Shown here piece by piece: positions 55,114-63,775 of a DNA stretch of 64,000 nucleotides; position 1 is the stretch's first letter, and every line of letters starts with the position of its first letter. The stretch comes from JAPPLB01 sp965206655 (GTDB taxonomy: Bacteria; Acidobacteriota; Terriglobia; Bryobacterales; UBA6623). The translations under genes were made by a program, and so were the position numbers. The stretch spans positions 558,001 through 622,000 of the forward strand of contig CBDBKC010000038.1 of assembly GCA_965206655.1 (NCBI GenBank), read 5' to 3'. A model generated the notes under the pieces. It made no database searches. It was not told the DNA's origin and worked only from the letters and a program-made list of their open reading frames with translations.

Positions 55114-56082
55114 TTAGCTTCTTACCTCGTCCTTGACGCCTAAGAGGTGTGAAGAGCTGCACTTACCTATCAGTTCTTCAAACGTGACACGCTTTCCAAA
55201 GCTTCCCGAGACTGCCACGCTGAAGCGCTCGGAGTCACTTAGGTGTCGCTGGTTGTATCGGTAGACCTGTTCATCCAGATAGCGGAAAAGATGGAAAGGC
55301 TCGACGGACACATAGGTGCCGGACAAGCCACGCTTGAGCAGCGACCAGAAGTTCTCCATTCCGTTGGTGTGCACCTTGTCGTCAACATAAGCCACGGCAT
55401 GGTCGATCACCTTGTGGGCATAATCGGCTGCGAGCCCGTCATACGACAGTAGCGCATCGGTGTAGAGGGCCGATCCGGCCCGAACGTGTTTCTTGACTTC
55501 CGCCTGAACAGCTTTCTTCTTGCGGTTCAGGAGTACCGCCGCGCGAACCTTGCCCCCGCGCTCCAGCACGCCCATGACGACGGTCTTGTCCTTGCCGCCG
55601 GTTCCGGTGATACGGCGCTTGCGTTTTTCAACATGCATGTTCCGGGCCTTGCCGCCGATGAAGGTTTCGTCCGCTTCAACCTCGCCCGAGAGTTTAGCAA
55701 ACGACCCCATGCTCAGGGCAAGCCGAATCCGATGGTCCATAAACCATGCTGTCTTCTGGGTCACGCCGACGGCTCGGTGAATCTCATAGGACGAGATGCC
55801 GTTCTTGCAGTTCACAACCATCCACATGGCCGTCAGCCACTTGTCCATCCCCAGCGGGGAATCCTCAAAGATCGTCCCAGTCTTGAGCGTGAACTGCCGC
55901 CGGGTATGTCTGGTGCTGCATTGCCAGCGGTTATGCTTCTCTTGGAGCTTCACTTTCTTGTTCCCGCAGTGCGGGCACTCAACGCCATCCGGCCAGCGAC
56001 GGGCCACGGCGTACTCCCGACACTTGGCCGGATCAGAGAAGTACAGGATGGCTTCTTGCAGGGTTTTGGGATCGCTTTCCAT
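55114..56082 (-). CDS. IS1595-family (ISXO2-like) transposase of the cargo transposon
   Basis: 322 aa, intact. Zinc ribbon CPHCGNKKVKL and WQCSTRHTRRQFT (36-64), ISXO2-like core: GEVEADETFIGGKARNMHVE (first Asp at 138), LYTDALLSYDGLA (second Asp) and VHTNGMENFWSLLKRGLSGT (third position). Ends near the cargo genes; its start codon is 49 bases inside the right inverted repeat. Distinct from the shorter IS1595 transposase at 48956. Likely promoter for the cassette lies in TTGACAAGTATATTATT on the opposite orientation only, so the functional promoter is not clear. Confidence 0.94.
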   Translation of the reverse strand: MESDPKTLQEAILYFSDPAKCREYAVARRWPDGVECPHCGNKKVKLQEKHNRWQCSTRHTRRQFTLKTGTIFEDSPLGMDKWLTAMWMVVNCKNGISSYEIHRAVGVTQKTAWFMDHRIRLALSMGSFAKLSGEVEADETFIGGKARNMHVEKRKRRITGTGGKDKTVVMGVLERGGKVRAAVLLNRKKKAVQAEVKKHVRAGSALYTDALLSYDGLAADYAHKVIDHAVAYVDDKVHTNGMENFWSLLKRGLSGTYVSVEPFHLFRYLDEQVYRYNQRHLSDSERFSVAVSGSFGKRVTFEELIGKCSSSHLLGVKDEVRS

Positions 56083-56131
56083 ACCTCAATGATAGCGGAA
56101 AATATGTGAGTTGACAAGTATATTATTACCC

Positions 56132-56137
56132 TTCTAA
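56132..56137. repeat. Direct repeat TTCTAA at the right end of the cargo transposon
   Basis: Right copy of the flanking direct repeat. Bases 56138-56355 beyond hold no gene that I can recognise. Confidence 0.55.
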
Positions 56138-56355
56138 GAGCGCGAAACCGCGAAATCCCCAACAGAGCACCGGATGTCAATCCGCCCCGAAACAAGGGCA
56201 CGAGGCGCGGGTGTCAACCTGCGCGCCCGCGCTCAGGCCCCCAACCGTGCGTGAGAACCATCCAACAGCCAGCGGGCGAACCAAGCGCATCGAGAAGTAC
56301 ATACACCCAACTCGCCGGCCGATACGACCCGGAAGATTCTAATCGATTGAAAAAC

Positions 56356-56445
56356 TGGCGGTGAGGGTGGGATTCGAACCCACGGAGCCCGCAAAGGCTC
56401 AACGGTTTTCGAGACCGCCCGATTCAACCACTCTCGCACCTCACC
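56356..56445 (-). tRNA. tRNA-Ser(CGA)
   Basis: Acceptor GGTGAGG (56445-56439) pairs with CCTCACC (56366-56360), discriminator G, encoded CCA (56358-56356). Anticodon loop CTCGAAA gives CGA, reading UCG. Long variable arm (GAGCCTTTGCGGGCTC) and T-arm GGGTTCGAATCCC confirm serine type. Confidence 0.96.
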
Positions 56446-56487
56446 GCGCGTGGCGGACTACGGTCATTATAACGAGCTACTGGGAAG

Positions 56488-57516
56488 TCACTGCCCGGAA
56501 GTCGGCGCTCCGTCCTCGACGACAGCGTTAACAATCCGCCAGTGGCCCACCATCAGGCCATCGATCGTGCCGTCGCCGCGTACTAGGTAGCGTTGGGTTA
56601 GGTCCTCGGCGCCCAGGTCGGAAAGCACCTCGAATCCGCGCTCCCTAAGGTAGGCCTCGGCCGCGCCCTCGTCGATCCCGAATACGAAGGGTTCACCCCA
56701 ACTTGCGACCCGGTTTGTCACAAGGCGAGAATCCTTGTTCTCCGTACCTCGCTGCAGGGCGCGGGACAACAAGTAGTCGAAGACAATCGAGCTGCCGGGG
56801 CCTGAGTTTTCCGCCACGAACTTGAGCGTCGCGTTAACGGCCGACCCCTCGATGTAGTAGGTGACCCCCTCCCACAAGAAGAACGTCTTGGCTCCGGGGT
56901 CGTAACCGGATTCAAGCATGATGTCGGCAAGCGACTCGCGGTTGAAGTCGATACCTACGTAGGTAACGTGATTAGGCACGCCCCCCAGCTTCCTCTCGAG
57001 CATCCGTTGCTTCTGTCTCTGCGTGCCAGGCACATCGACCTCAAAGATCTTCACGCCGGTCAACTTCTCGCGGAAGCGATAAGCGCGCGAGTCGTGACCG
57101 GCCCCGAGAATCACAAACTGAGCGATACCTTGATCGAGGGCTTGCGTGAACACGGCATCGAAGTGGTGAGTACGGGCGTTGACGTAGTAGTAGGCTCCGA
57201 GCAATCCCTTCTGGATGAAGGCCTGCACTTCAGAGAACTCGGCGTTCATCAGAAAGTTGTTGCGCCGTGCTTCCTTTCGGGAGTAAGGCCGGACGAAGTG
57301 CTTAGCCAGATGGTCGGGATTGCGGACCTTCTCATCCGGGTCTCTAGCAGCGACCGCCCGCAGGAGAGCCACATGGTCGGCCGTACGCGACTCTGTGCCG
57401 TACTTGATCGGGAGGAGCGGGGAGGGGAGCAGGAGCGCCCCAACGACACAAGTAACCCAGGCGAGCTGAGGTTTAGAAAAACCTCTCGACGGTGACAGGT
57501 TGTGGCCGTTCGTCAT
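56488..57516 (-). CDS. SAM-dependent methyltransferase (PPM/leucine carboxyl type) with N-terminal anchor
   Basis: 342 aa. N-terminal hydrophobic segment (AWVTCVVGALLLPSPLLPI, about 19-37) may be a membrane anchor. The core has motif I FVILGAGHDSRAYRFRE, IFEVDVPGTQRQKQRMLE and TFFLWEGVTYYIEGSAV, matching the class I leucine carboxyl methyltransferase-like (TIGR00027) proteins. Substrate unknown. Its start codon overlaps the end of the nitrilase gene by 4 bp, so they are one unit. Confidence 0.85.
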   Translation of the reverse strand: MTNGHNLSPSRGFSKPQLAWVTCVVGALLLPSPLLPIKYGTESRTADHVALLRAVAARDPDEKVRNPDHLAKHFVRPYSRKEARRNNFLMNAEFSEVQAFIQKGLLGAYYYVNARTHHFDAVFTQALDQGIAQFVILGAGHDSRAYRFREKLTGVKIFEVDVPGTQRQKQRMLERKLGGVPNHVTYVGIDFNRESLADIMLESGYDPGAKTFFLWEGVTYYIEGSAVNATLKFVAENSGPGSSIVFDYLLSRALQRGTENKDSRLVTNRVASWGEPFVFGIDEGAAEAYLRERGFEVLSDLGAEDLTQRYLVRGDGTIDGLMVGHWRIVNAVVEDGAPTSGQ

Positions 57517-58595
57517 TCAGTCCTGGCGTCTGCACCGGCTGCTAGCCCGTTTAGGCGCGGCAGGGTCGTGCTTCGATAGTATTGGACGCCGAGGGCCGCT
57601 TCTCGTTCCCATTTCAGCTTGAACCATTCCGGGAGCGGCCGTACCCAAAGGGTCTCCGGAACTGGCGCCGTTGGTGTCCAGAGCAGGCCCGCTTCAATGT
57701 CCGCAAGAATTACGCCCTCGCCGTCTTCGTATTCCATTCTCGCAAGAACCCTACCGGAAGCGTCAACGATTTGCGTCTCGCCGAGATAATGCGAGCGATA
57801 CGGTGTTGCGTCGTCGGAGAGACTGTAGCCCTCGAATCGCCCGGCGTGCGACGCATGGACGACCGGCACACCCAGCATGCGGGCGATCTCGCGCGGTGCT
57901 CGCCGCAAGATCATGCCGTTTGCTCTGTCGAGGACCTGTCCCGCCTCAGGCGCGTTGTCGGGAACCGTCCACCAGCACGAACCGGCGAGAACGAGGCCGA
58001 CCCTCTCGATCATGCGACGCGTCGTGCGTGTGCGGAACATTTCCGCACAGAGAGCGACTCCGATGGGCCCAAGCGGGGTCTTAAGAACGCCGTCGTCGTC
58101 GCCGCCAACGTAGTAGCAGTTCTCCCACAGCGTCGGCTCATCCTTGTCGTGGAAGAAGGTGCGGCCGTCAGGGAACGCAAGAGCGAAGGTGTTGTATTGG
58201 TGCTCGCCCTTCCGCGCCAGGAAGGAGCCTCCGACCACACCTTGATGTTCGCGGGCAAGGCTAACGAGAAGATCGAGGGGACGGCCGTCGGCGGGACGGG
58301 CGGCATCGAGCATCTTGGGATGAAACGCGATCGCGGAGGTAAACAGCTCCGGTAGGATGACCCAATCAGCGCCTTGCTGAAAGGCGCTCCGGACGAGTCG
58401 TTCGGCGTGTTCGAGATTACGGTCGACCTCCCCCAACTCGGCCACCATCTGAACCGCGGCAATGCGAATCGTTTGCGGCTTAGCCCAGATGGGCCGCGAG
58501 ACAGTCGGTTCTCGGGGGACATCGCAAGCGGCGACAAGCAGGCTCAGCAAAGCTGGCAGAACGAGCGAGCGGCTCGTAAAGAGAGGGTGGGCCAC
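57513..58595 (-). CDS. Nitrilase-superfamily lipoprotein (C-N hydrolase)
   Basis: 360 aa. Lipobox LSLLVAACDVP with Cys24 predicts an exported lipoprotein, unusual for nitrilases. Catalytic triad present: E83 (ILPELF), K151 (HDKDEPTLWENC) and C183 (VALCAEMFR). Hydrolyses nitriles, amides or carbamates; the WENCYYVGGDDDGV loop is typical of a small subgroup I cannot name. Forms an operon with the methyltransferase; both are bracketed by tRNA-Ser genes. Confidence 0.87.
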   Translation of the reverse strand: MAHPLFTSRSLVLPALLSLLVAACDVPREPTVSRPIWAKPQTIRIAAVQMVAELGEVDRNLEHAERLVRSAFQQGADWVILPELFTSAIAFHPKMLDAARPADGRPLDLLVSLAREHQGVVGGSFLARKGEHQYNTFALAFPDGRTFFHDKDEPTLWENCYYVGGDDDGVLKTPLGPIGVALCAEMFRTRTTRRMIERVGLVLAGSCWWTVPDNAPEAGQVLDRANGMILRRAPREIARMLGVPVVHASHAGRFEGYSLSDDATPYRSHYLGETQIVDASGRVLARMEYEDGEGVILADIEAGLLWTPTAPVPETLWVRPLPEWFKLKWEREAALGVQYYRSTTLPRLNGLAAGADARTE

Positions 58596-58762
58596 TTGGG
58601 TTTAGGATCGCACAGAGTCTTACCCTGGCTACCCGCGCCATCGCCTCCGCGCGGTCGGCCGACGTCATATTCAACCCCTTCGGCGGCATAGCAGGGCTGG
58701 AAACGTCTCCTGCTCGCTCGATTTCCCGGGAAGAGATGTCGGGAGAGAAATGTGATTTCCGT

Positions 58763-58768
58763 TACAAT
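58763..58768 (+). promoter_or_regulatory. -10 element of tRNA-Ser(TGA)
   Basis: TACAAT at 58763-58768, seven bases before the tRNA 5' end; no clear -35. Confidence 0.45.
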
Positions 58769-58774
58769 TAGCGT

Positions 58775-58864
58775 GGAGGAATGGCCGAGTGGTTGAAGGC
58801 GGCGGTCTTGAAAACCGTTGGCGGTGTAAGTCGCCCGGGGGTTCGAATCCCTCTTCCTCCGCCA
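58775..58864 (+). tRNA. tRNA-Ser(TGA)
   Basis: Acceptor GGAGGAA pairs with TTCCTCC, G discriminator and CCA at 58862-58864. Anticodon loop CTTGAAA gives TGA, reading UCA. Long variable arm and T-arm GGGGTTCGAATCCCT. Second serine tRNA within 2.4 kb. Confidence 0.96.
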
Positions 58865-59010
58865 CCAGAGGGGACGTGCGTGACGGAGCGGTGAAAGTGA
58901 CCGTTCCCGCCAGGGACGGCTAGGCGCAGACGAACTCGATAGAGAAACGTTGCGAATAGAGCGGGTAACGCGGACATACTTCCGTGCTCTCTCGCTCCAG
59001 GAGGTGTAGC

Positions 59011-59958
59011 TTGAGCCGATTGAGAATCGCGAAGGACATCATGGTCACCAAGCTGGTGACGGTAACACCGGACACGGACGTCTTCGAGGCGATCGCGAAC
59101 CTTCTGAAACACAATCTGACGGCTGCCCCGGTGATCGACGAGAAAGGCAACTATCTCGCGGTATTCTCCGAGCGACCCTCGCTGGGCGTCATGATGGCCG
59201 TTGCGAAGGCCGCGGCAGAAGACAAGATTCGGGAGGCCCACCTGCCTTCCGCCCAAGATGTGATGACGAAGAATCTCGTCACACTCACGCCGGACGACGA
59301 TGTGTTCGACGCCATCGCCCTGTTGCTTCAGCGCAGAATCTCCGGCGCGCCGGTGTTAGATTCCAATGGCCGCTTCCTCGGCACGTTCTCTGAGATGACG
59401 AGTATGAAGGTTCTGCTCGACGCCGCCTATCAGCAGATGCCGACGAGCCGCGTCCGGTCGTTCATCAACCCCGACCGCGAGCGGATCATCAGCGAGGATC
59501 TCGGCTTGCTGGAAATCACACAGAAGTTTCTGAACACGCTTTATCGCCGTCTACCGGTACTGCGCGGCGAAACACCGGTCGGTCAGGTGAGCCGCCGCGA
59601 CGTACTTCGGACCGCTCAGACCGTTTACGCGACGAAGCCCAACCGACTCGATGCGTGGCGGGACTGGCTTACGGGGGGGAGCTCTGTCCGCTCGAAGGAG
59701 GGCACGCACGTTTCCGCCTATATGGACGAAACCGCACCAACGATCTCTGAAGATACGGACCTGTTGCGTATCGCCCATGTTTTCCGGAAGACATCCACGC
59801 GCCGACTGCCGGTCGTCAAAGACGGCAAACTAATCGGACAGATCAGTCGAAGGGATCTTCTGTACACCATCAACGACCTGATCGCGCATTCCCCGAAGCG
59901 AGAGAACACACTGCTATACCTAAGTTCGCTCGACCATGCTGGGCCGCCCATCCACTAG
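59011..59958 (+). CDS. Four-CBS-domain protein
   Basis: 315 aa from TTG 59011, chosen because AGGAGG lies at 58999-59004 with a 6-base spacer; the open frame reaches back to 58984. Two Bateman modules: CBS1 from MVTKLVTVTPDTDVFEAIAN, CBS2 from VMTKNLVTLTPDDDVFDAIA, CBS3 from FINPDRERIISEDLGLLEI and CBS4 from YMDETAPTISEDTDLLRIAH. No enzyme domain attached, so it is a stand-alone nucleotide-sensing regulator; ligand and partner unknown. The following 280 bases hold no gene I can support. Confidence 0.88.
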   Translation: MSRLRIAKDIMVTKLVTVTPDTDVFEAIANLLKHNLTAAPVIDEKGNYLAVFSERPSLGVMMAVAKAAAEDKIREAHLPSAQDVMTKNLVTLTPDDDVFDAIALLLQRRISGAPVLDSNGRFLGTFSEMTSMKVLLDAAYQQMPTSRVRSFINPDRERIISEDLGLLEITQKFLNTLYRRLPVLRGETPVGQVSRRDVLRTAQTVYATKPNRLDAWRDWLTGGSSVRSKEGTHVSAYMDETAPTISEDTDLLRIAHVFRKTSTRRLPVVKDGKLIGQISRRDLLYTINDLIAHSPKRENTLLYLSSLDHAGPPIH

Positions 59959-60238
59959 ATGAAAACTGAGATTGGCCGCCTCGGATTGCCGACTTTCTCA
60001 GCCGAGCAGCCCCGCTGATTCGCGTAAAACGAATCCACTTCCGATAAAGCAAGCGCATCGGCCAGAAGTGCTAGACTGGTTTAGTTTGGTTTCGGTCCGA
60101 GCAGGACTAGGCGCCAGGATCGTTAAATCGAAACCCCGCCAAGACATTGCCACCGGAGGCTCTCGCAGCTCCGGTTCCGCAAACTCCGATGCCGGTACAG
60201 GCGCCACCGGGCCGGCCAGATGAAGAACGTTTTTCGGT

Positions 60239-60416
60239 TTGCCCGCCCAGTCCGAGGATCGTACCTGGGCGCAGCTCTATGACGAGGAGAAGATGATCGC
60301 CCCGGGCCCTGGCTTTGCTTTCGACGAGGCTTACTACAGCTACGGCTTCGGTCCGGAAGCCTACGGGCGCACTGCCACCTGGTTGGAGTTTTTCGGTTTC
60401 GCCGCGAATGCTCTCA
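60239..60416 (+). pseudogene. Methyltransferase-glycosyltransferase gene, N-terminal fragment before the MITE
   Basis: Frame reads TWAQLYDEEKMIAPGPGFAF then DEAYYSYGFGPEAYGRTATW and LEFFGFAANAL, where the MITE interrupts. It joins in frame to the part at 60693-63696 (AANALIQAENPARVLDAGCA). The true start is uncertain: TTG 60239 is the first possible one in frame, and an ATG at 60220 lies in another frame, so a further defect near the start is possible. Confidence 0.75.
60409..60416. repeat. Target-site duplication (left), TGCTCTCA
   Basis: Repeated at 60693-60700. At least seven bases (TGCTCTC) are a true direct repeat; the eighth may belong to the element end. Confidence 0.85.
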
Positions 60417-60692
60417 GTGGGGTATCCACTTCATTCAGGTACACCCTATGGGTTGTGGCCTCGCGGCTCCGGAACAGGAATGTGAGATTGCGAGAATCGT
60501 GCGAGTGGCCGCCAAGCCGACCCACACGCGAATTCATTGCGGTGGCAGCCTTCGGGCGGCAACTCCGAGCATCGGACGCGCTACGCAGCCCCACGCCGCG
60601 CCAGAGCAGTAACCTCGGGATTCGCTTCTTGGTAGATGCTTTCGCGCGACCACAACATCTTGTGGCTACCTGAGTCAAATGGATAGCCCACT
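60417..60692. mobile_element. MITE derived from the IS1595-type element
   Basis: 276 bp with ends resembling the IS at 48905: left GTGGGGTATCCACTTCATTC (the IS has GTGGGGTATCCACTTGACTC), right read inward AGTGGGCTATCCATTTGACT. TGTGGCCTCGCGG near the left resembles the TGCGGCCTCGTGG around the IS transposase start. No coding potential remains. An 8-bp repeat flanks it. It needs transposase supplied in trans. Confidence 0.87.
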
Positions 60693-60700
60693 TGCTCTCA
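60693..60700. repeat. Target-site duplication (right), TGCTCTCA
   Basis: Right copy of the direct repeat flanking the MITE. Confidence 0.85.
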
Positions 60701-63696
60701 TTCAGGCGGAGAATCCAGCCAGGGTACTCGACGCGGGGTGCGCAATGGGCATGCTCGTGGAGGCATTCCGTGACCGTGACGTGGAAGCCTGGGGGCTCGA
60801 CATCTCGCGTTACGCAATCTCGCGCGTGCGGGAAGACATGAAGCCGTTCTACGGCGTCGGTTCTATCAGCAACCCTATCGAGGGGCAGTATGACTTGGTC
60901 ACCTGCATAGAGGTCATGGAGCACATTCCTCCGGCGGAATCCACGCGAGCCCTTCGAAATCTGACAGCGGCAACGAGCACGATTCTGTTTTCGTCCACAC
61001 CAGTCGACTTCGGAACCCCCAGCCATTTCAACGTAAGACCGATCCGCGAGTGGTTACGTCTCTTCTCGGACCTCGGCTTCGAACCGGACATCCGTTTCGA
61101 CGCCGGCTTTGTCTCCGCTCATGCCTTTCTTCTCCGGAAGACACATGAGCGCCCTGCCGAAATCGCGAAAGAGACGTTCGTAAGGAACCTGACTCTGCGC
61201 ATGGAGTCAGGCAGTGCAGTGGGTCAAGATCCGGCCGCGCACAATGGCGATGCCGGCTCGGCCGCGGCAAATGAGCACCCCGGAAACCGCTCTCAGCACG
61301 AAGCTCATGCTGGGGACGCCGAGGGATCGGGAGCAAGCGGCAAAGTAGTGATGCACGGCGAGACCGCACTCCGCGATGAGATCCGCCTACTACATAACGA
61401 AGTAGCGATGCTTCGGGCACACTCAGAATCGGTATTGCGCAGCCCGGGCTGGCGGTTCGTTGCGTCCTACCGGGGATGGCTCCACAGGCGAGTCTGGCCG
61501 CAACCACGACTGCGGAAACTTTACGAGCAGCTGGCTGTGTGGCTTCTAGGGCTGACCGTCGCCAAAGGTGATAAGGAAGCGCGCTTGGATTCAGTGGAAG
61601 AAGGGCGCGGGGTCAGCCTCCCCCCAGCGATCACGGTTGAGCCGACTGCCATTCAAGAAATTCTCTTGCACTGGGATGGTCCACTCGGAGACCAACGAGT
61701 GAGGGGCCTGGTCGAGATCCACGGATGGGCGGCCGCGGAATCCGGAATACACCAGATCCAGTTAACGGTTGACGCCGAGGTGAGACTGTCGGTCGAACGT
61801 TCCCGCCCTAGGCTGGACGTGCTCAAGCACTGGTCTTATCTGCCTCAAACGCTGCGTCCCGGGTTTCGCGCCTGGTGGGATACCACGCTCGTTTCCCCCG
61901 GTTGGCACAGTTTACGACTCACCGCCGTGAGCCGCAGCGGTCAGGCCGCCTCAATGGAGCGAAACTTCTTGGTCGACCAGAGAGATGGATATCAAGTCTG
62001 GCAGACCTTGAGCGAACCCACACATGCGGAAAGACGACGGATGTGCCGCAAGGCCGAGCAATTTTCCTACCGGCCGACGATCAGCCTGTTGGTTCCCGTT
62101 TACAAGTCGGACCTCAATCACCTGGCGTTGTGCATTTCGTCGGTAACCTCTCAGTTATATTCCCAATGGGAACTCTGTATCGTCGACGACGGCTCGAAAG
62201 ACCCGGAACTGAGCGACTACCTCGACTCCCTCCTCCAACAAGAAGATCCACGGATCAGAGTGACCACACTTCCCGAAAACAAGGGCATCGCGGAAGCCAC
62301 AAACGCCGCGCTCGAGCTCGCCACGGGGGAGTTCGTGGCCTTCCTCGACCACGACGACGAAATCGCTGATTTCGCCCTATTTGAGGTCGTCAAGGCCTTG
62401 AATGCAGAGCCTGACCTGGATGTCTTGTACTCAGACGAAGACAAACTTGATGAACTCGGAAAGCGGTATTTCCCGTTTTTCAAGCCGGACTGGTCGCCAG
62501 CCTACTTCCACTCTTGCAATTACTTACGTCACTTCCTTGTGTGCCGCAAAAAAACGCTCGAAGCCGTCGGCAGGTTTCGGCCGGGGTTCGACGGCAGTCA
62601 GGACTATGACGTCATTCTTCGGCTCACCGAACGGACGAAGAGCATTCGACACATACCAAAGGTCCTGTATCACTGGCGCACGAGTGAGCGATCGGCGGCT
62701 TGGAGGGCTGACGCGAAACCCCACGCGTCCGAGGCCGGCGCGCGAGCGCTCTCGGATCATTTGCGACGGCTGAATACGCCGGCCGAAGTAATTGAGGTGG
62801 GCCCGTCGAGATACAGAGCGAGGTACAAGATCGAGAAAGAGCCAAGGGTCGCAATCATCATTCCAACCGGAGGTAATACCGCGAAGCTCAACGAAACCTT
62901 GAGTACCGTTCTGGCGAAGACACAATATGAGAACTACGAAGTCCTCGTGGTGGACAACTCTTCGGGCGATACCGTGTGGCAGTTTCTCGCTACGTTCCAA
63001 TCGAGGCGCATCCCCACGAAAAGATTGGACCGTCGCGGCATGCCGTTCAACTTTTCAAAGCTTTGCAATGACGCGACACGGGAGACGGAAGCGCCCCATC
63101 TACTCTTCCTGAACGACGATGTATCAGTGATAACACCAGGCTGGCTCGATGCGATGATCGAGCACGCCCAGCAGCCCGACGTCGGCGCTGTGGGCGCCCT
63201 GCTCCGCTACCCGGATCGCAAGATTCAGCACGGGGGCGTCGTGATGGGTTTGTTTGAAAACTGCGGCCAAGCTTTCCGGGGGCTAACAGACGAAGAGTGC
63301 TACATGGGCTTACAAAGTGTCGTCCGTAATGTGAGCGCAGTGACGGGCGCATGCCTGTTGACCCGCAGAGAGATGTTCGAAACCGTCGGTGGCTTCGACG
63401 AGATGAACCTACCGCTCGCTTTCCAGGATATCGACTTGTGCCTGCGGCTCGGAAAGCAGGGGTACCGTATCGTGTACACGCCGTACGCTGAACTCTATCA
63501 CCACGAGTCTGCGAGCAAGTCGGCGACGGAGAAGATCGCGGGGCGGAGTGAAATTGAGTACATGCGGAAACAGTGGGCGGACCTGATCGCGAATGACCCC
63601 TACTACAATGTCAACTTGACCCGCACATCCGAGCACTACTCCCTACGGCTCGAAACGGTGCGCGGAGAAGATCCCTCAGCCAAAGACTCCCGTTAG
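60693..63696 (+). pseudogene. Methyltransferase fused to two GT2 glycosyltransferase domains (main part, 5' end displaced by the MITE)
   Basis: An ATG at 60679 inside the MITE end keeps a 1005-aa frame open. SAM methyltransferase: motif I RVLDAGCAMGMLVEAF at about 14-29, VTCIEVMEHIP near 75. A linker with helices and a beta-sandwich (VRGLVEIHGWAAAESGI) precedes GT2 domain 1 (SLLVPVYKSDLNHLALCISS near 475, ELCIVDDGSKDPELSDYLDS, FLDHDDEI, LYSDEDKLDELGKRYF) and GT2 domain 2 (VAIIIPTGGNTAKLNETLST, VVDNSSGD, LFLNDDVSVI, FQDIDLCLRLG). Surface polysaccharide or glycan assembly. The ATG supplied by the MITE may allow expression of this shortened protein, which still lacks only the first region. Confidence 0.88.
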
Positions 63697-63775
63697 GCGT
63701 CCTCGTCTCGGCCTCAAATTTCAACCCAGCAAGAAAGCCCCGGTGGGAGCCACGTCCGGGCCGGACTGGACATCG

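Larger units (their letters stand above)
51526..56131 (-). mobile_element. IS1595/ISXO2-type transposon carrying an ATPase-PIN cassette
   Basis: Imperfect 26-bp inverted repeats: left GGGCAATAATATATCTGG then CAACTCAC (51526-51551); right read inward GGGTAATAATATACTTGT then CAACTCAC (56131-56106); 22 of 26 positions agree. TTCTAA flanks both ends. Inside, all on the minus strand: transposase (55114-56082), 60-aa ORF, AAA ATPase, PIN-like nuclease, 60-aa basic ORF, leaving about 60 bp of non-coding DNA at each end. A nested IS4-type element (1320 bp) has since entered. Without it the transposon is about 3.3 kb. Cargo genes in IS1595-type elements are known, but I do not know of one with this content. 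Confidence 0.8.

Noticed and set aside
51526..56131. PARIS (AriA/AriB) or Septu identity for the ATPase cassette
   Set aside because: The partner is PIN-like, not a Toprim/DUF4435 or HNH protein, so these names do not fit.
59972..60223. 83-aa plus-strand frame
   Set aside because: Low-complexity Ser/Gly tail, no ribosome site and no family likeness.
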